NCBI GenBank assembly: GCA_963734845.1
Contig: CAVTIS010000012.1
Location: forward strand, 356,895 to 420,894
Length of the DNA: 64,000 bases
Origin: JAKAVN01 sp963734845
GTDB taxonomy: Bacteria; Desulfobacterota; Binatia; Binatales; Binataceae
Reading direction: 5' to 3'
The stretch's first letter is position 1; the number at the start of each line of letters is the position of its first letter. The notes under the pieces are model-generated. The model ran no database searches. It was given only the letters and a program-made list of their open reading frames with translations, and had not been told where the DNA came from. Both the position numbers and the translations under genes were made by a program. Below, piece after piece: positions 20,119 to 28,575 of the stretch.

Positions 20119-21759
20119 ATGGCAACCCTGTCCTCATCGCTATCGGGCATTGGGCCCACCGATACCCGCCGCCCTGACGAATCACCGACTGCTTCGAGCG
20201 GCCGGGTGCGGATTTCTCCGGCCGTCAGCGTCGAATTCCTGTATCGCGATCTACAGCAGAAAGTTCCTCCGCGCGTGGATTGCACAGTGCTCTTCGCGGG
20301 GCCGCATCTCGAGCAGATCCTGACGGCCTACGCAGAGGCGGTGCGTCTGTTTTCGGAAATCCGCGAGCCGGCAAAGTTGCTCGAGCGCGTTCAGGCTTCG
20401 GCGAGCATCCAAAATATCTACGAAAGCAGGCTTACCGACGGCAAAGTCTGTATCGAGATGCGCGAGGCCGTGTTTCGAAAGAGGGGGTTGGTCGAGGATC
20501 TTAATTTCTCGCTGAGAATCCTGGCCGGGAGACGCACCCTGTTCTACCCGGTGCCATTCGCGCGCTTTGCCGCTCTCGGCAATCTCTTTCCGCTGCTGCT
20601 GGGTCATCATGACGAGAGCGGAATCAAGGCGCGGCTCAGCTCAAGATTGTCTCCGGACGATGCCGACTGGGCGGCCGCGCTTCTCGCGTTCCTGAAATCC
20701 GAGGGTTGTCTTCAGCCGGCGCCGGATTCTGATGAGCCGTCGCCGTCGTGGATAGCTCGACCCGGGGTGACGCTGCTCAGCCATTCGTCATTGCTGGTGC
20801 AGTCGGAGCGCAGCGCCGTGCTCATCGATCCCGTGATATGGCAGGCGATGGGCAACGCGCAGCGGACGTTCGACATCCTGCGCACTGCGCCAGGAGCGAT
20901 TTGTTGCAGCCATAGTCACTGGGATCACTGCCATTTTCAGACTTTACTGTGGCTCGACAAGGACATCCCGATTCTGATTCCGGAAGGTCACGAACCCTCA
21001 ATGCTGAATCCTCCGATGGCGGAGGCGCTGCGCCGTCTGGGCTTCACCGATGTGCGGGAGGTCAAGGCCTGGGAACCTGTGCAGATCGAGGATATCGAAA
21101 TCATTCCGGTCCCATTCCACGGCGAGCAGGACGAGCCCGATTTCGAGATGGATCACTACACTTATGTGGTTAGGACGGCGGGACTCAGCCTGTACGGCGG
21201 CGTTGACGGCTATCGTTCGACCAACGGCGACATGAAGCCGGTGGTCGAAAGGGTCGGACAAGCCTATCGGCCCGATGTGGCCTTTCTGCCGGTTTCGAAA
21301 TGGATATGCCATTACAAATCGGGAGGAGTGAACGCGTTCTGCCGCTACGTGGACCAGGAAATGCTGGAGCAGTCGTTTCAATACACCGCAGGACCCCAGG
21401 ACGCGGCCGACTGGGCATTGTTGCTGGGGGCGCCGACGGTCGTACCCTATGCGACCTTCACGTTTACGCGCGCCAGGATTCCATCGGAGGTCGTACAGTT
21501 CGCCGACGAATTAAAGCGCCGCGGGATCGGGCGGCGTTTCTATCCGATGCGTCCGCTGGATTCTCTGGCCGCAAGCGATCTCAGCCGGCGGGCCGCCGGC
21601 GCGGTCGCGTCGCTGGCGGCTGGTCGCCTGGTCGCGCGGCGTCGGAGGGATCTATCGCCTGGGCCGGCGGGCGGGCGTGGGCCGCACGTACCGCTACCTT
21701 CGCGACAAACTACGCATCTAAGCTCCATTTTCGTCAATTTGTTTCAACCTGCAGCTTGA
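20119..21759 (+). CDS. Metallo-beta-lactamase-fold hydrolase with unknown N-terminal domain
   Basis: 546 residues as open. Residues 1-210 are an unrecognised domain. Residues 215-490 are an UlaG-like MBL domain with LSHSSLLV, LIDP, and the metal motif SHSHWDHCHF (HxHxDH), then VPFHGEQDEPDFEMDHYTYV and LPVSKW. The last ~30 residues (Arg/Gly/Pro-rich) look out of frame; reading one frame over from about 21640 gives GIYRLGRRAGVGRTYRYLRD and a stop at 21721, so a late frameshift is likely. Substrate unknown. Confidence 0.8.
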   Translation: MATLSSSLSGIGPTDTRRPDESPTASSGRVRISPAVSVEFLYRDLQQKVPPRVDCTVLFAGPHLEQILTAYAEAVRLFSEIREPAKLLERVQASASIQNIYESRLTDGKVCIEMREAVFRKRGLVEDLNFSLRILAGRRTLFYPVPFARFAALGNLFPLLLGHHDESGIKARLSSRLSPDDADWAAALLAFLKSEGCLQPAPDSDEPSPSWIARPGVTLLSHSSLLVQSERSAVLIDPVIWQAMGNAQRTFDILRTAPGAICCSHSHWDHCHFQTLLWLDKDIPILIPEGHEPSMLNPPMAEALRRLGFTDVREVKAWEPVQIEDIEIIPVPFHGEQDEPDFEMDHYTYVVRTAGLSLYGGVDGYRSTNGDMKPVVERVGQAYRPDVAFLPVSKWICHYKSGGVNAFCRYVDQEMLEQSFQYTAGPQDAADWALLLGAPTVVPYATFTFTRARIPSEVVQFADELKRRGIGRRFYPMRPLDSLAASDLSRRAAGAVASLAAGRLVARRRRDLSPGPAGGRGPHVPLPSRQTTHLSSIFVNLFQPAA

Positions 21760-21839
21760 AGGGCGGGATTGGCGAATGTTAATGTGCCTTCTTGCTCCTT
21801 GCTCCCACTGGGGGCTGGAATCCACAAGGAGGCTGCCGC

Positions 21840-22403
21840 GTGCGGCGTTACGAAACTATTTTCATCCTTCGCTCCGATCTGGGCGAACCCCAGGTTAAAG
21901 ACAGCATCAAGCGCTTCGAGGGGCTGGTCGCCGCCGGCGGCGGCGAGATGCTCGAGACTGATGAATGGGGCTTTCGCGAGCTCGCCTACCGGATTCACAA
22001 CGAACGCCGGGGCTATTATGTCCGGCTCGACTATGCGGCCACCGGCCCCGTGATGAACGAGGTCGAGCGCAATCTCAAGCTTTCGGACAGCGTGCTCCGC
22101 TATCTTTCGGTGTTGCTAGATCCCGAGGTTGATACCGCCAAGGTACGCGCGGAGATCGAAGCCCGGCTGCATCGCGCGGCTGAAGCCAAGGCCGCGGTCG
22201 AGGCCCGCATGGCGGCTGCCGCTGCCGCCGCCGAGCATCCCGCAGGCGAAGCGCATTCGGCCACCCGTGGCGCCGATCTCTCTGCCGAAGAGGCTGCGGG
22301 CGAGGCCGAGGTAGCGCAGAGGGCTGTCTCTCAGCAGCCCGAGGCCATAGCCGATGACGCTGAGGCCGAGGCGAATCCCACGGGTGAGCCGAAACCGGAT
22401 TGA
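21840..22403 (+). CDS. rpsF: 30S ribosomal protein S6
   Basis: GTG start eight bases after AAGGAGG gives RRYETIFILRSDLGE, the standard S6 opening. The S6 fold fills residues 1-100 (ELAYRIHNERRGYYV, NLKLSDSVLRYLSV). A further ~85 residues rich in Ala and Glu form a long acidic tail, making it 187 residues where about 100-135 is usual. S6 pairs with S18 on the 16S platform; rpsR is two genes downstream. Confidence 0.95.
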   Translation: MRRYETIFILRSDLGEPQVKDSIKRFEGLVAAGGGEMLETDEWGFRELAYRIHNERRGYYVRLDYAATGPVMNEVERNLKLSDSVLRYLSVLLDPEVDTAKVRAEIEARLHRAAEAKAAVEARMAAAAAAAEHPAGEAHSATRGADLSAEEAAGEAEVAQRAVSQQPEAIADDAEAEANPTGEPKPD

Positions 22404-22692
22404 GCTGATTGGTGTCGTGGTCGCCCCGCCCGAGGTGCGGACCACACCAGCCGGGACGCCTGTTCTGAGGGTCGAAGTAAACTGCGGCGAGGGCCGCGAA
22501 GTTTTTAGACTGGGAGTCGTGATGGTGGGGGAGGAGGCGCGCGAGGTTGGTGCGCGAATCGCTGCCGGAGCGACGGTTATGGTCACGGGTATGTTGCGCG
22601 CGGTGCGCGGGCGCGGAGCGTCCCCGGTTGCGAGCGGGATCGAAGTGCTGGCGACCGGCATCAGCGAGGTGCCCAAGGGCGCGGGTTCATAG
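22384..22692 (+). CDS. priB: PriB-like single-stranded DNA-binding OB-fold protein
   Basis: About 102 residues from GTG 22384, overlapping the end of rpsF by 20 bases; an ATG at 22354 is also possible. NRIELIGVVVAPPEVRTTPAG then VLRVEV fits the SSB/PriB OB fold (primosomal replication protein N). The position between rpsF and rpsR is the classic PriB position and the main support. No acidic SSB tail is present. Assignment to PriB rather than a short SSB rests on context. Confidence 0.75.
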   Translation: MSRNRIELIGVVVAPPEVRTTPAGTPVLRVEVNCGEGREVFRLGVVMVGEEAREVGARIAAGATVMVTGMLRAVRGRGASPVASGIEVLATGISEVPKGAGS

Positions 22693-22794
22693 AACTAACG
22701 CTGCAATGGTCAGAGAGATTTTGAATCGGGGATTTTTTGATCGGGCGCCGACGCCCGACTTGATACGATTCGACGCAGGATTGACAGGATAAAA

Positions 22795-23157
22795 ATGGCC
22801 GACGAAGAAAGGATGGAGCAGGGCCCCGGACACGGCGGCCATGAACATGGCCGTGGACCGCGCCCCGGAGGACCGCGCTCTGACTCCGATCGCCCGGGCG
22901 AGGGACGCGGAGGCGAACGGGGCGGGATGCGGCGGCGACCTGGCGCGGGCCGGCGCAAGGTCTGCCGCTTCTGCGCCGACAAGGCGCTCAAGGTCGATTA
23001 CAAGGACGTGCGCACCTTGCAGAACTTCATCACCGAAGGCGGCAAGATCGTACCCAGCAGGACTTCCGGCAATTGCGCGCGCCATCAGCGCCAGCTCGCG
23101 GTCGCGATCAAGCGGGCGCGGGTGATAGCGCTGTTGCCCTTTTCCACCTTGGGATGA
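22795..23157 (+). CDS. rpsR: 30S ribosomal protein S18, extended
   Basis: 120 residues. The S18 core occupies the last 65 or so (KVCRFCADKALKVDYKDV, LQNFITEGGKIVPSRTSG, CARHQRQLAVAIKRAR). CxxC plus CxxH marks the zinc-binding form of S18. The N-terminal ~50 residues are a low-complexity Gly/Arg/Asp/His extension (GGHEHGRGPRPGGPRSD) not usual in the family. Ribosome site is weak. Confidence 0.95.
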   Translation: MADEERMEQGPGHGGHEHGRGPRPGGPRSDSDRPGEGRGGERGGMRRRPGAGRRKVCRFCADKALKVDYKDVRTLQNFITEGGKIVPSRTSGNCARHQRQLAVAIKRARVIALLPFSTLG

Positions 23158-23175
23158 CGACGGAATCACGGGCGA

Positions 23176-24150
23176 ATGGTGAGTCGCGGGCGGACAATCG
23201 TCGGGTTGCTGGTAGGCGCGTTTCGCGCGGCATTCCTGTCGGCGGCGCTTTTCCTTGCGGCGGCGGTGATACCGCTGGTTGGGGCGATGTCCTCGATCTT
23301 CGCACCTGCGCCGGTGCTGCTCTTCTCGGTCGGTTTCGCGCGAGCGCGATGGCGCGCCGCAATCGCGATCATGTTGGGTGGTGCGGCGGTCATGGCGCTA
23401 GGCGGATGGCTCGCGGCGCTGGGCTACCTGGTGACTTTCGGCCTTGCCGCGGCGGTGATGTGCGACATGATCGAGCGGCGCAAACCCTTCGAGACGATCG
23501 TGTTGGTGACCGGCGCGCTGGTGCTGGCGGCCAGCGTGATTGCGGCCTTCGCAATGGCGGGGTCGGCCGAGGCGCTCGCCAAAGAAATCCGCGACGCGCT
23601 AGCCTCGGGGATGGCGCGCGGGCACGATTTCTACAAGGTGCTTGGGATAGAGACCGGGATGGCGCACGACGCCGAGGCCGGGTTGCTCGACATGATGCTG
23701 CGGTTGTGCCCGGCGTTGGTCGCGATGTGCGCAGGCTTCGGCGCGCTGCTCAATCTGGCGGTGTTCTGGAGAATGGGCGGCCGGCAGCGGCTCAATTATC
23801 CGTTGTTTGGCGACCTGGCGCGATGGTCGACGCCGGAGTGGCTCATCTGGGTGTTGCTGGCGGCCGGATTCGGGATGTTCGTTCCGGTGCCGGCGCTGGC
23901 GGTGGCCGCGATGGACGCCTTCGTATGCGTGGCGGCGGTTTATTTCTGCCAGGGGCTGGCGATCATGGCCTTTTATTTTAAGGCTTTGGTTATCCCGCCA
24001 TGGGTCCGGGGGCTGATCTATTTTGTTACAATAATACAACCGGTCCTCGCGGCACTGGTATGCGCGGCAGGCATTTTCGATCTCTGGGTAGATTTCCGGC
24101 GGCTCAAGCCGCCGAGCCAGGAGGCGGGTAGCTTTGGCGATTTTTTCTAA
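23176..24150 (+). CDS. DUF2232 polytopic membrane protein
   Basis: 324 residues with about eight hydrophobic segments. DUF2232 proteins occupy this spot between rpsR and rplI in many delta-proteobacteria and Gram-positives. Function unknown. It starts 18 bases after rpsR and ends 30 before rplI, so it belongs to the ribosomal-protein operon. Confidence 0.8.
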   Translation: MVSRGRTIVGLLVGAFRAAFLSAALFLAAAVIPLVGAMSSIFAPAPVLLFSVGFARARWRAAIAIMLGGAAVMALGGWLAALGYLVTFGLAAAVMCDMIERRKPFETIVLVTGALVLAASVIAAFAMAGSAEALAKEIRDALASGMARGHDFYKVLGIETGMAHDAEAGLLDMMLRLCPALVAMCAGFGALLNLAVFWRMGGRQRLNYPLFGDLARWSTPEWLIWVLLAAGFGMFVPVPALAVAAMDAFVCVAAVYFCQGLAIMAFYFKALVIPPWVRGLIYFVTIIQPVLAALVCAAGIFDLWVDFRRLKPPSQEAGSFGDFF

Positions 24151-24180
24151 GCGCCGAACAGATTTTCGGCGGGTAAGCCT

Positions 24181-24630
24181 ATGAATGTGCAAGTAATTCT
24201 AAATGAAGACGTTCCCAACCTGGGGCGCCCCGGCGACGTCGTCAAGGTCCGCGCCGGCTACGCTCGCAACTATCTGTTGCCGCGCCGGATGGCGGTCGAA
24301 GCCAACTCCAAGAACCTGCGCGCCTTCGAGCATCTGAAAGGCCTGGCGATGCAGCGGCGCGAGACGAACAAGGGATTGGCGCTCAAGCTCAAACAGCAGC
24401 TCGAAGCGCTAGCGCTCACGATTGGCGCCAACGCTGGCGATGAGGGCAAGCTGTTCGGATCGGTGACTAACATCGACATCGAGCGGGCGCTACGCGAGCA
24501 CGGATTCAATATCGAGCGGCGCAAGATAATGTTGGCTGAGCCCATCAAGCAGCTCGGCGAGTTTACCGTTCCGGTGAGGCTCGACCCGGAGGTTGAAGCT
24601 GGCGTGAAGCTCACAGTGGCGGCGTCATAA
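24181..24630 (+). CDS. rplI: 50S ribosomal protein L9
   Basis: 149 residues, standard length. MNVQVILNEDVPNLGRPGDV followed by VKVRAGYARNYLLPRRMAV is the L9 N-terminal domain and signature; the long connecting helix and C-terminal domain (GKLFGSVTNIDIERALREHG) follow. Fifth gene of the rpsF operon. Confidence 0.97.
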   Translation: MNVQVILNEDVPNLGRPGDVVKVRAGYARNYLLPRRMAVEANSKNLRAFEHLKGLAMQRRETNKGLALKLKQQLEALALTIGANAGDEGKLFGSVTNIDIERALREHGFNIERRKIMLAEPIKQLGEFTVPVRLDPEVEAGVKLTVAAS

Positions 24631-24642
24631 GGCCATCCGGGT

Positions 24643-25281
24643 ATGATGAAACTCTACGATTTCCTGCCCTGCCCATTCGGTCAAAAAGTGCGGATCGTTC
24701 TGGCGGAGAAGAGCCTTACCTACGAGCTCATCCAGATCGACCTTGCCCAGAACGACCAACGGCGCCCCGAGTTCCTGCGCCTGAACCCGTTTGCGCGGGT
24801 TCCAGTGCTGGTCGACGAGGACACCACCGTTTACGACTCCACGATCATCGTCGAGTACCTTGAAGACGAATATCCGGAGCCGCCCGTGCTGCCGACCATC
24901 GGCTCCAGCGCGCTGCGCGCGCGCGCCCGGCTGTTCGAGGATTTTGCCGACACCTCGTTTACGCCCCAGGTCGGACAGCTCATGGCCGAGATGGCGCGGG
25001 CTGAGGGCGAGCGCGACCAGGGGCGGCTCCAGCGGCTGCATCGATCCATCGAGCGGGCGCTGGATTACCTCAATCACGAGCTCACCGGCCAGCAGTTTCT
25101 CGCCGGAGATTTTTCGGTTGCCGACATCGGCTTCGCGCCGCGTGTGCTGGTATTGAGCGAACTGGGCCTCGAGGCGAGCACCAATCGGCCCAAGGTCGAC
25201 GCCTGGATAAAGCGGATGTTGGAGCGGCCGAGCATCCAGTCGCTGCAAGGCGTGACACTGGAGCCGCTGGCAGGAGTTTAA
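24643..25281 (+). CDS. Glutathione S-transferase family protein
   Basis: 212 residues, 12 bases after rplI, so co-transcribed. N-terminal thioredoxin-like domain with CPFGQKVRIVLAEK (possible catalytic Cys10) and NPFARVPVLVDEDTTVYDST, which is the glutathione-binding cis-Pro region; C-terminal all-helical domain from about 90. Resembles the beta/stringent-starvation-type GSTs. Substrate unknown. Confidence 0.88.
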   Translation: MMKLYDFLPCPFGQKVRIVLAEKSLTYELIQIDLAQNDQRRPEFLRLNPFARVPVLVDEDTTVYDSTIIVEYLEDEYPEPPVLPTIGSSALRARARLFEDFADTSFTPQVGQLMAEMARAEGERDQGRLQRLHRSIERALDYLNHELTGQQFLAGDFSVADIGFAPRVLVLSELGLEASTNRPKVDAWIKRMLERPSIQSLQGVTLEPLAGV

Positions 25282-25337
25282 CCAGTCTCATTCGCGAATT
25301 TCCTTCGCTAAACGCGGTACCGGATTTGCACAACGAG

Positions 25338-25367
25338 AGGCGCGCCGTCCATCGGGACGGCGCGCCT
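25338..25367 (+). terminator. Rho-independent terminator after the rpsF-rplI-GST operon
   Basis: A perfect 13-bp stem (AGGCGCGCCGTCC with its complement) around an ATCG loop is followed by GTTTTC. It may also serve the convergent zinc-ribbon gene at 25441. Confidence 0.88.
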
Positions 25368-25440
25368 GTTTTCAGGGTCACGGATGTGGAGCGGGTACTA
25401 ACCTAAACCATCCGCAGCCAATTTAACAGGGCAGGGAAGG

Positions 25441-25743
25441 TCAGTAGGGTTGATCCTCGCCAAAAAGAGGTTCTTCCTCATCAGCTCGCGAGGAGGCCAC
25501 ACCAGTGGCCCGATAGAGCAGCTTTGCAGCGAACAGCTTGTTGCCCAGCCGGCCCTGTGGCTTCAGCATTCCACCATGCCTGCGGCATCGCGGACACGCC
25601 ATGGTCCCGCTCAAGAGGCCTGCGTTCTGGGGAGTTATTCGCAAATCAAAGGTAGCTCCGCATCCCGGGTTCTGGCATACGGTTCGGTAGACGATACCTG
25701 GCCGTTCGGTGGTTTTGGGTTCAGTATTCATCGCGGTTTGCAT
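25441..25743 (-). CDS. Small zinc-ribbon protein, unknown
   Basis: 100 residues; ATG at 25743 lies eight bases after GAGGAG. A C4 zinc-ribbon is suggested by VCQNPGCGATF and MACPRCRRHGG. The rest is basic then acidic at the C-terminus (DEEEPLFGEDQPY). No family recognised; possibly nucleic-acid binding. Confidence 0.6.
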   Translation of the reverse strand: MQTAMNTEPKTTERPGIVYRTVCQNPGCGATFDLRITPQNAGLLSGTMACPRCRRHGGMLKPQGRLGNKLFAAKLLYRATGVASSRADEEEPLFGEDQPY

Positions 25744-26128
25744 AGCTTCATCTCCTCAACTGCGTCTTTAGGTCCGTATCGGCCACGCCGTTGGATTAGA
25801 CGTAAATTACTTACAGAGGTTTCAAGCAAGCGATGTGCCGGGGCGGATGCGAAGCTTAATCTAGATAGAAATGTCTTATAAATCTTGAGCTTAGAGGGTT
25901 TGCGGCGGCTTGAATTCAAGATCGTGAAACTTTCGCACATTGATCCTTTTTTGCAACAATTCTCTCAACTTTCTGGCAAAATGACCCGGAATGTCGCGCC
26001 TGACGGCTCGTTTTCGAGCGCCTTCTCTTTTGCGGTGCTAAGTCTACGAGACTGTGCGATGGCACGGGATGATCGCAGAATGATCAGCAGATTAACCGAA
26101 CTTGGAGCAATACACCTAGGGTAGGGCA
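25744..26128. other. Divergent intergenic region before glgC
   Basis: 385 bases, less GC-rich than its flanks, between the divergent zinc-ribbon gene and glgC; presumably holds both promoters. A 79-codon plus-strand frame (25885-26124) has no homology signal and odd composition, so it is not called. Confidence 0.4.
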
Positions 26129-27364
26129 ATGAGGACGCTTGCGATGGTAATGGCCGGAGGGCTCGGCAGCAGGCTGCATCCGTTGACCCGCGAGCGCGCC
26201 AAGCCTGCCGTGCCGTTTGGCGGGAAGTACCGGATCGTCGATTTCGTCCTCTCCAATCTCGTAAATTCGCGAATTTACGCGATTTACGTCCTGGTTCAGT
26301 GGCGCTCCCAATCGCTGATCGAGCACCTTAAGGATGGATGGCAATTCGGCGGAATACTGAATGACCAGTTTGTCACTCCGGTTCCGGCCCAGATGCGGAT
26401 GGGCGAGAGCTGGTACCAGGGCACCGCCGACGCCATCTTTCAAAACCTCAACCTGCTCGAGGATAACAACCCTGATCTCGTTGCGGTCTTCGGCGCGGAC
26501 CATATCTACCGGATGGACGTGCAGCAGATGATCGAGTTCCATCTCGAGCGCAAAGCCGCCGTGACCGTCGCGACCATCCCGGTGCCGATCGATGAATCCG
26601 ACCAGTTTGGCATCGTCGAGGTCGATTCGGGGCTTCGCGTATCCGGCTTCGAGGAGAAGCCGTCCACGGCCCGTGCGATGCCGGGTGCTCCCGGGCAATG
26701 TCTCGCCTCGATGGGTAACTACCTTTTCGATCCCGACCTGCTGCGTCGCACGCTGATCGAGGATTCGACCACGGCGTCGAGCCATCACGACTTTGGCCGC
26801 GATCTCATCCCGCGCCTGATTGAACGCGTTCCGGTCTACGCCTATAACTTCATGACCAATCGCATTCAGGGCGACTCCGAGGTCAACCTGAGCTACTGGC
26901 GCGACGTTGGCACGATCGACGCCTATTACGAGGCCAACATGGATCTGCGCGACGCGCGGCCCCATCTGAACCTTTACAATCAGCGCTGGCCGCTGCGCAC
27001 GGCGTACTACAACCAGCCGCCGGCCAAGTTCGTCTTCGACGAAAACGGACGCCGGGGAGAGGCCTTACACTCGGTCATCTCGGAGGGCTGTATTGTGTCG
27101 GGCGGGAAGGTGCGAAACTCGGTCCTGGGCCGCTCAGTCTTCGTACACTCGTGGAGCCAGGTCGAGGACTCGGTGCTCATGGATTACAGCGAAATAGGCC
27201 GCCACGCCCGTGTGCGCCGCGCGATCATCGACAAGAACGTCTACGTCCACGAGGGCGACGAGATCGGCTACGATCTCGAGCGCGACCGCCAGCGCTTTCA
27301 CGTCACCGATTCCGGGCTGGTCGTGATTGCCAAGGCTCCCAAGCGCGACCGCCAGAGCCTGTGA
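26129..27364 (+). CDS. glgC: Glucose-1-phosphate adenylyltransferase
   Basis: Makes ADP-glucose for glycogen synthesis. 411 residues, usual length. The nucleotidyltransferase start MAGGLGSRLHPLTRERAKPA, the GGKYRIVDF loop, WYQGTADAIFQN, and the substrate motif SGFEEKPS are present, then the C-terminal left-handed beta-helix (VISEGCIVSGGKVRNSVLG). The stop overlaps the next gene by four bases (GTGA). No glgA or glgB lies nearby. Confidence 0.95.
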   Translation: MRTLAMVMAGGLGSRLHPLTRERAKPAVPFGGKYRIVDFVLSNLVNSRIYAIYVLVQWRSQSLIEHLKDGWQFGGILNDQFVTPVPAQMRMGESWYQGTADAIFQNLNLLEDNNPDLVAVFGADHIYRMDVQQMIEFHLERKAAVTVATIPVPIDESDQFGIVEVDSGLRVSGFEEKPSTARAMPGAPGQCLASMGNYLFDPDLLRRTLIEDSTTASSHHDFGRDLIPRLIERVPVYAYNFMTNRIQGDSEVNLSYWRDVGTIDAYYEANMDLRDARPHLNLYNQRWPLRTAYYNQPPAKFVFDENGRRGEALHSVISEGCIVSGGKVRNSVLGRSVFVHSWSQVEDSVLMDYSEIGRHARVRRAIIDKNVYVHEGDEIGYDLERDRQRFHVTDSGLVVIAKAPKRDRQSL

Positions 27365-28485
27365 CGCAAAGTCTCACCGACGCTCCGATGAAACAGGCGC
27401 CCGCCGCTGCGGCGACCGACGTCAACGGCGCGTCTGCCAACGGCGCCGCCGCGGGCGACGCCGACCCGCTCCAGGCCTCGCCGGACGGCAGCGTCAAACG
27501 CGAACGTCCGCCGCTTGCCGGGCTCAAGCTCGGCCGCAAGGATTGGCTGCTGTTCCAGGTGATGCGGGCCGCGGTGCACGCCCTAAGCTTGCTGCCGGAA
27601 TTCGTTTTGTATCCCCTGGGTGCGCTCGGCGGGTATGTCGGATACCTGGTTGATCGCCGCCACGTGAAGATCGGGATGGTCAACCTGGCGATTGCGTTTC
27701 CGGACCGAAGCGAACGCGAACGTCGCCGTATCGTGCGCGCCTCCTATCTGAACCTGGGCCGCGGCGGCGCCGAGTGGCTGCGGCTGGCCGGGTTTTTCCA
27801 TCGCCGTCTCATCGGGCGCGTCACCTACGAGCGTTTCCATTACTGGGACGAACTCAAACAGCACTACCCGGGCCGCGGCCTCGTCGTGCTCAGCGCGCAC
27901 TTCGGCAATTTCGAGCTTTTGGCAACTGCGCACGCGCTTCATGGTCATCAAATATCGCTCGTCCATCATACGCAGCGCTTCCTCGCCGGCGACGCCCTGA
28001 TGACCTGGGTGCGCGAGCGCGCCGGCGTCGATGTTGTGCGCAAGCGTTCGGCCGCGCGCGCCGTACTCAAGGCGCTCGGCGAAGGTCGGTTGGTCGGCGT
28101 GCCGTTCGATCAGAACGCCAAGCGCGGCGAGGCGGTCTTCGTCCCGTTTTTCGGTGAACCGGCGGCGACCTCGCGCACGCTCGCGCGGCTGGTGCAGAAG
28201 TCGCATGCCTTGGTGGTGCCGGTTTTCATCGTGCGCGAGCCCGACAACCGCCATCATCGCATCATCATCCAGGATCAGATTCCGCTGCAGGAGAGCGCCG
28301 ACGCCGAGGCCGACGTTGAGGAAAACACCCGGCGGTTTCTGCGCCCAATCGAAGAGATGGTACGGCGCTTTCCTGAGCAGTTCCTGTGGCAGCATCGACG
28401 CTACCGCACGCGGCCGCGCGGGATGGCGCCGCTGTACGAGGAAACCAGGCGTCATCGCGATTCGCGTCCCAAAGCGATGCGCTAG
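27361..28485 (+). CDS. Lipid A biosynthesis (LpxL/HtrB-like) acyltransferase
   Basis: 374 residues from GTG 27361, which overlaps the glgC stop; ATG 27388 is an alternative. The first ~60 residues are an Ala/Gly-rich, non-conserved leader. The lysophospholipid/lipid A acyltransferase domain follows with the H-x4-E motif (SAHFGNFELLA) and GVPFDQNAKRGEAVFVPFFG. Ends with RFPEQFLWQHRRYRTRP, typical of LpxL/HtrB. Acts at the inner membrane, acylating lipid A or a related lipid. Confidence 0.9.
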   Translation: MTQSLTDAPMKQAPAAAATDVNGASANGAAAGDADPLQASPDGSVKRERPPLAGLKLGRKDWLLFQVMRAAVHALSLLPEFVLYPLGALGGYVGYLVDRRHVKIGMVNLAIAFPDRSERERRRIVRASYLNLGRGGAEWLRLAGFFHRRLIGRVTYERFHYWDELKQHYPGRGLVVLSAHFGNFELLATAHALHGHQISLVHHTQRFLAGDALMTWVRERAGVDVVRKRSAARAVLKALGEGRLVGVPFDQNAKRGEAVFVPFFGEPAATSRTLARLVQKSHALVVPVFIVREPDNRHHRIIIQDQIPLQESADAEADVEENTRRFLRPIEEMVRRFPEQFLWQHRRYRTRPRGMAPLYEETRRHRDSRPKAMR

Positions 28486-28505
28486 GCCTGCGTCATTGGT
28501 TCCCC

Positions 28506-28523
28506 GCGGAACGTATGTTCCGC
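28506..28523. promoter_or_regulatory. Inverted repeat after the acyltransferase gene
   Basis: GCGGAAC-GTAT-GTTCCGC, 7-bp arms, 20 bases after the acyltransferase stop; a second CGGAAC follows at once. Could be an operator for the polyketide operon or a short transcript-end hairpin. Confidence 0.4.
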
Positions 28524-28549
28524 CCGGAACATCGCCCCAACAGCGGCGG

Positions 28550-28568
28550 TTCTACTGTTGAAGTAGAA
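28550..28568. promoter_or_regulatory. Inverted repeat over the type III PKS ribosome-binding position
   Basis: TTCTAC and GTAGAA around a seven-base loop, ending seven bases before the ATG at 28576. No Shine-Dalgarno sequence is visible there, so this could be an operator or a translation-control hairpin. Confidence 0.35.
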
Positions 28569-28575
28569 TAGCCTC

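Noticed and set aside
25885..26124. 79-codon frame before glgC
   Set aside because: No ribosome site, no recognised family, in a promoter-like region.
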